Shown here in pieces: positions 63,853-64,000 of a stretch of DNA of 64,000 bases; the first letter of the stretch is position 1, and each line of letters opens with the position of its first letter. The notes under the pieces were generated by a model, which saw only the letters and a list, made by a program, of their open reading frames with translations, searched no databases and was not told the DNA's origin. The stretch is from NCBI GenBank assembly GCA_947852905.1, contig CANTVF010000004.1:1-64000 (forward strand), in the 5' to 3' direction. The position numbers and the translations under genes are program-made. The stretch is from an uncultured Tidjanibacter sp. (GTDB lineage Bacteria; Bacteroidota; Bacteroidia; Bacteroidales; Rikenellaceae).

Positions 63853-64000
63853 AAGGGGTTGTGTCAAAACGCTAAGTTTTAACGCAACCCCTTTAAGGTG
63901 TGTGAGAACGGGTAAAATGCAAGGCCGTGATTATGAAAAGCGACAGGAGTTTACAAAAAGCAAACGACTTAGCCTGATTCACGATAAAAACGCAACCGAT
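63853..64000 (+). repeat. Dispersed hairpin-headed repeat, copy D (cut by window end)
   Basis: Head stem of 18 pairs (63853-63870 with 63876-63893) with one wobble and one mismatch, AAGGGGTTG.../...CAACCCCTT. Body: ACGGGTAAAATGCAAGGCCG, AGCGACAGGAGTTTAC, CGACTTAGCCTGATTCACGA. The copy runs to the window edge and lacks its last dozen bases. Confidence 0.88.

Noticed and set aside
1-64000. CRISPR arrays, rRNA genes, complete insertion sequences
   Set aside because: Looked for regularly spaced short repeats, rRNA landmarks and transposase motifs; none seen. Only the serine recombinase is related to mobility.

Overview
The window looks like chromosome of a Bacteroidales bacterium, most plausibly the Alistipes/Rikenellaceae side of the order (an inference from content and base composition). 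The support is: Bacteroidetes-type promoters (TTTG, about 19 bases, TAnnTTTG) ahead of many genes, a Mfa/FimA-type fimbrial operon, DUF3078/DUF3575/DUF3868 proteins, an S9 peptidase lipoprotein, many SpII lipoproteins and a class I fructose-bisphosphatase. Genes are dense, with a handful of 0.4-2 kb gaps that carry repeats and gene remnants.

Layout. 1-650 is non-coding with a 55-base direct repeat. 740-5204 (minus) holds ftsH, rsfS, oxyR and a glycosylase-like gene. 5205-7050 is an AT-richer accessory patch with a KilA-N-like remnant, a small lipoprotein and a lipoprotein remnant. 7168-11613 carries a YqhD-type alcohol dehydrogenase, a flavin reductase, tRNA-Glu plus rpsT, a lipoprotein and nfo. 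11924-19392 (plus) runs DUF3078, S41 peptidase, a BtuF/FecCD/ATPase uptake system and ffh. 19393-21465 is a 2 kb non-coding stretch with a dispersed repeat and a 188-base tandem duplication.

21466-29253 is the most interesting region. A five-gene fimbrial operon on the minus strand (DUF3575, DUF3868, major fimbrillin, Mfa2/FimB anchor, large tip-like lipoprotein) is followed upstream by a 154-bp segment bounded by inverted repeats and holding one well-formed promoter, then by a serine recombinase gene. In the sequenced orientation the promoter points away from the operon, so this reads as a phase-variation switch in the OFF position.

29641-57129 is mostly core genome: GNAT, dusB, argS, SRPBCC/Nudix/S9 peptidase, prfA, a RelA-like RSH with a degenerate hydrolase site, glmS, prs, engB, trx, fbp, two FKBP-type lipoproteins, a BACON lipoprotein, a UDP-glucuronate decarboxylase/CpsB pair, a secreted EEP hydrolase and ppdK. 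57195-64000 is accessory again: an inverted degenerate ppdK fragment fused to the end of an HTH gene, a 991-residue coiled-coil lipoprotein, and a small operon of two paralogous membrane proteins plus an XRE regulator behind a palindrome-overlapped promoter. Four copies of a 161-base hairpin-headed repeat, all in the same orientation, lie at 20.0, 33.5, 43.2 and 63.9 kb.
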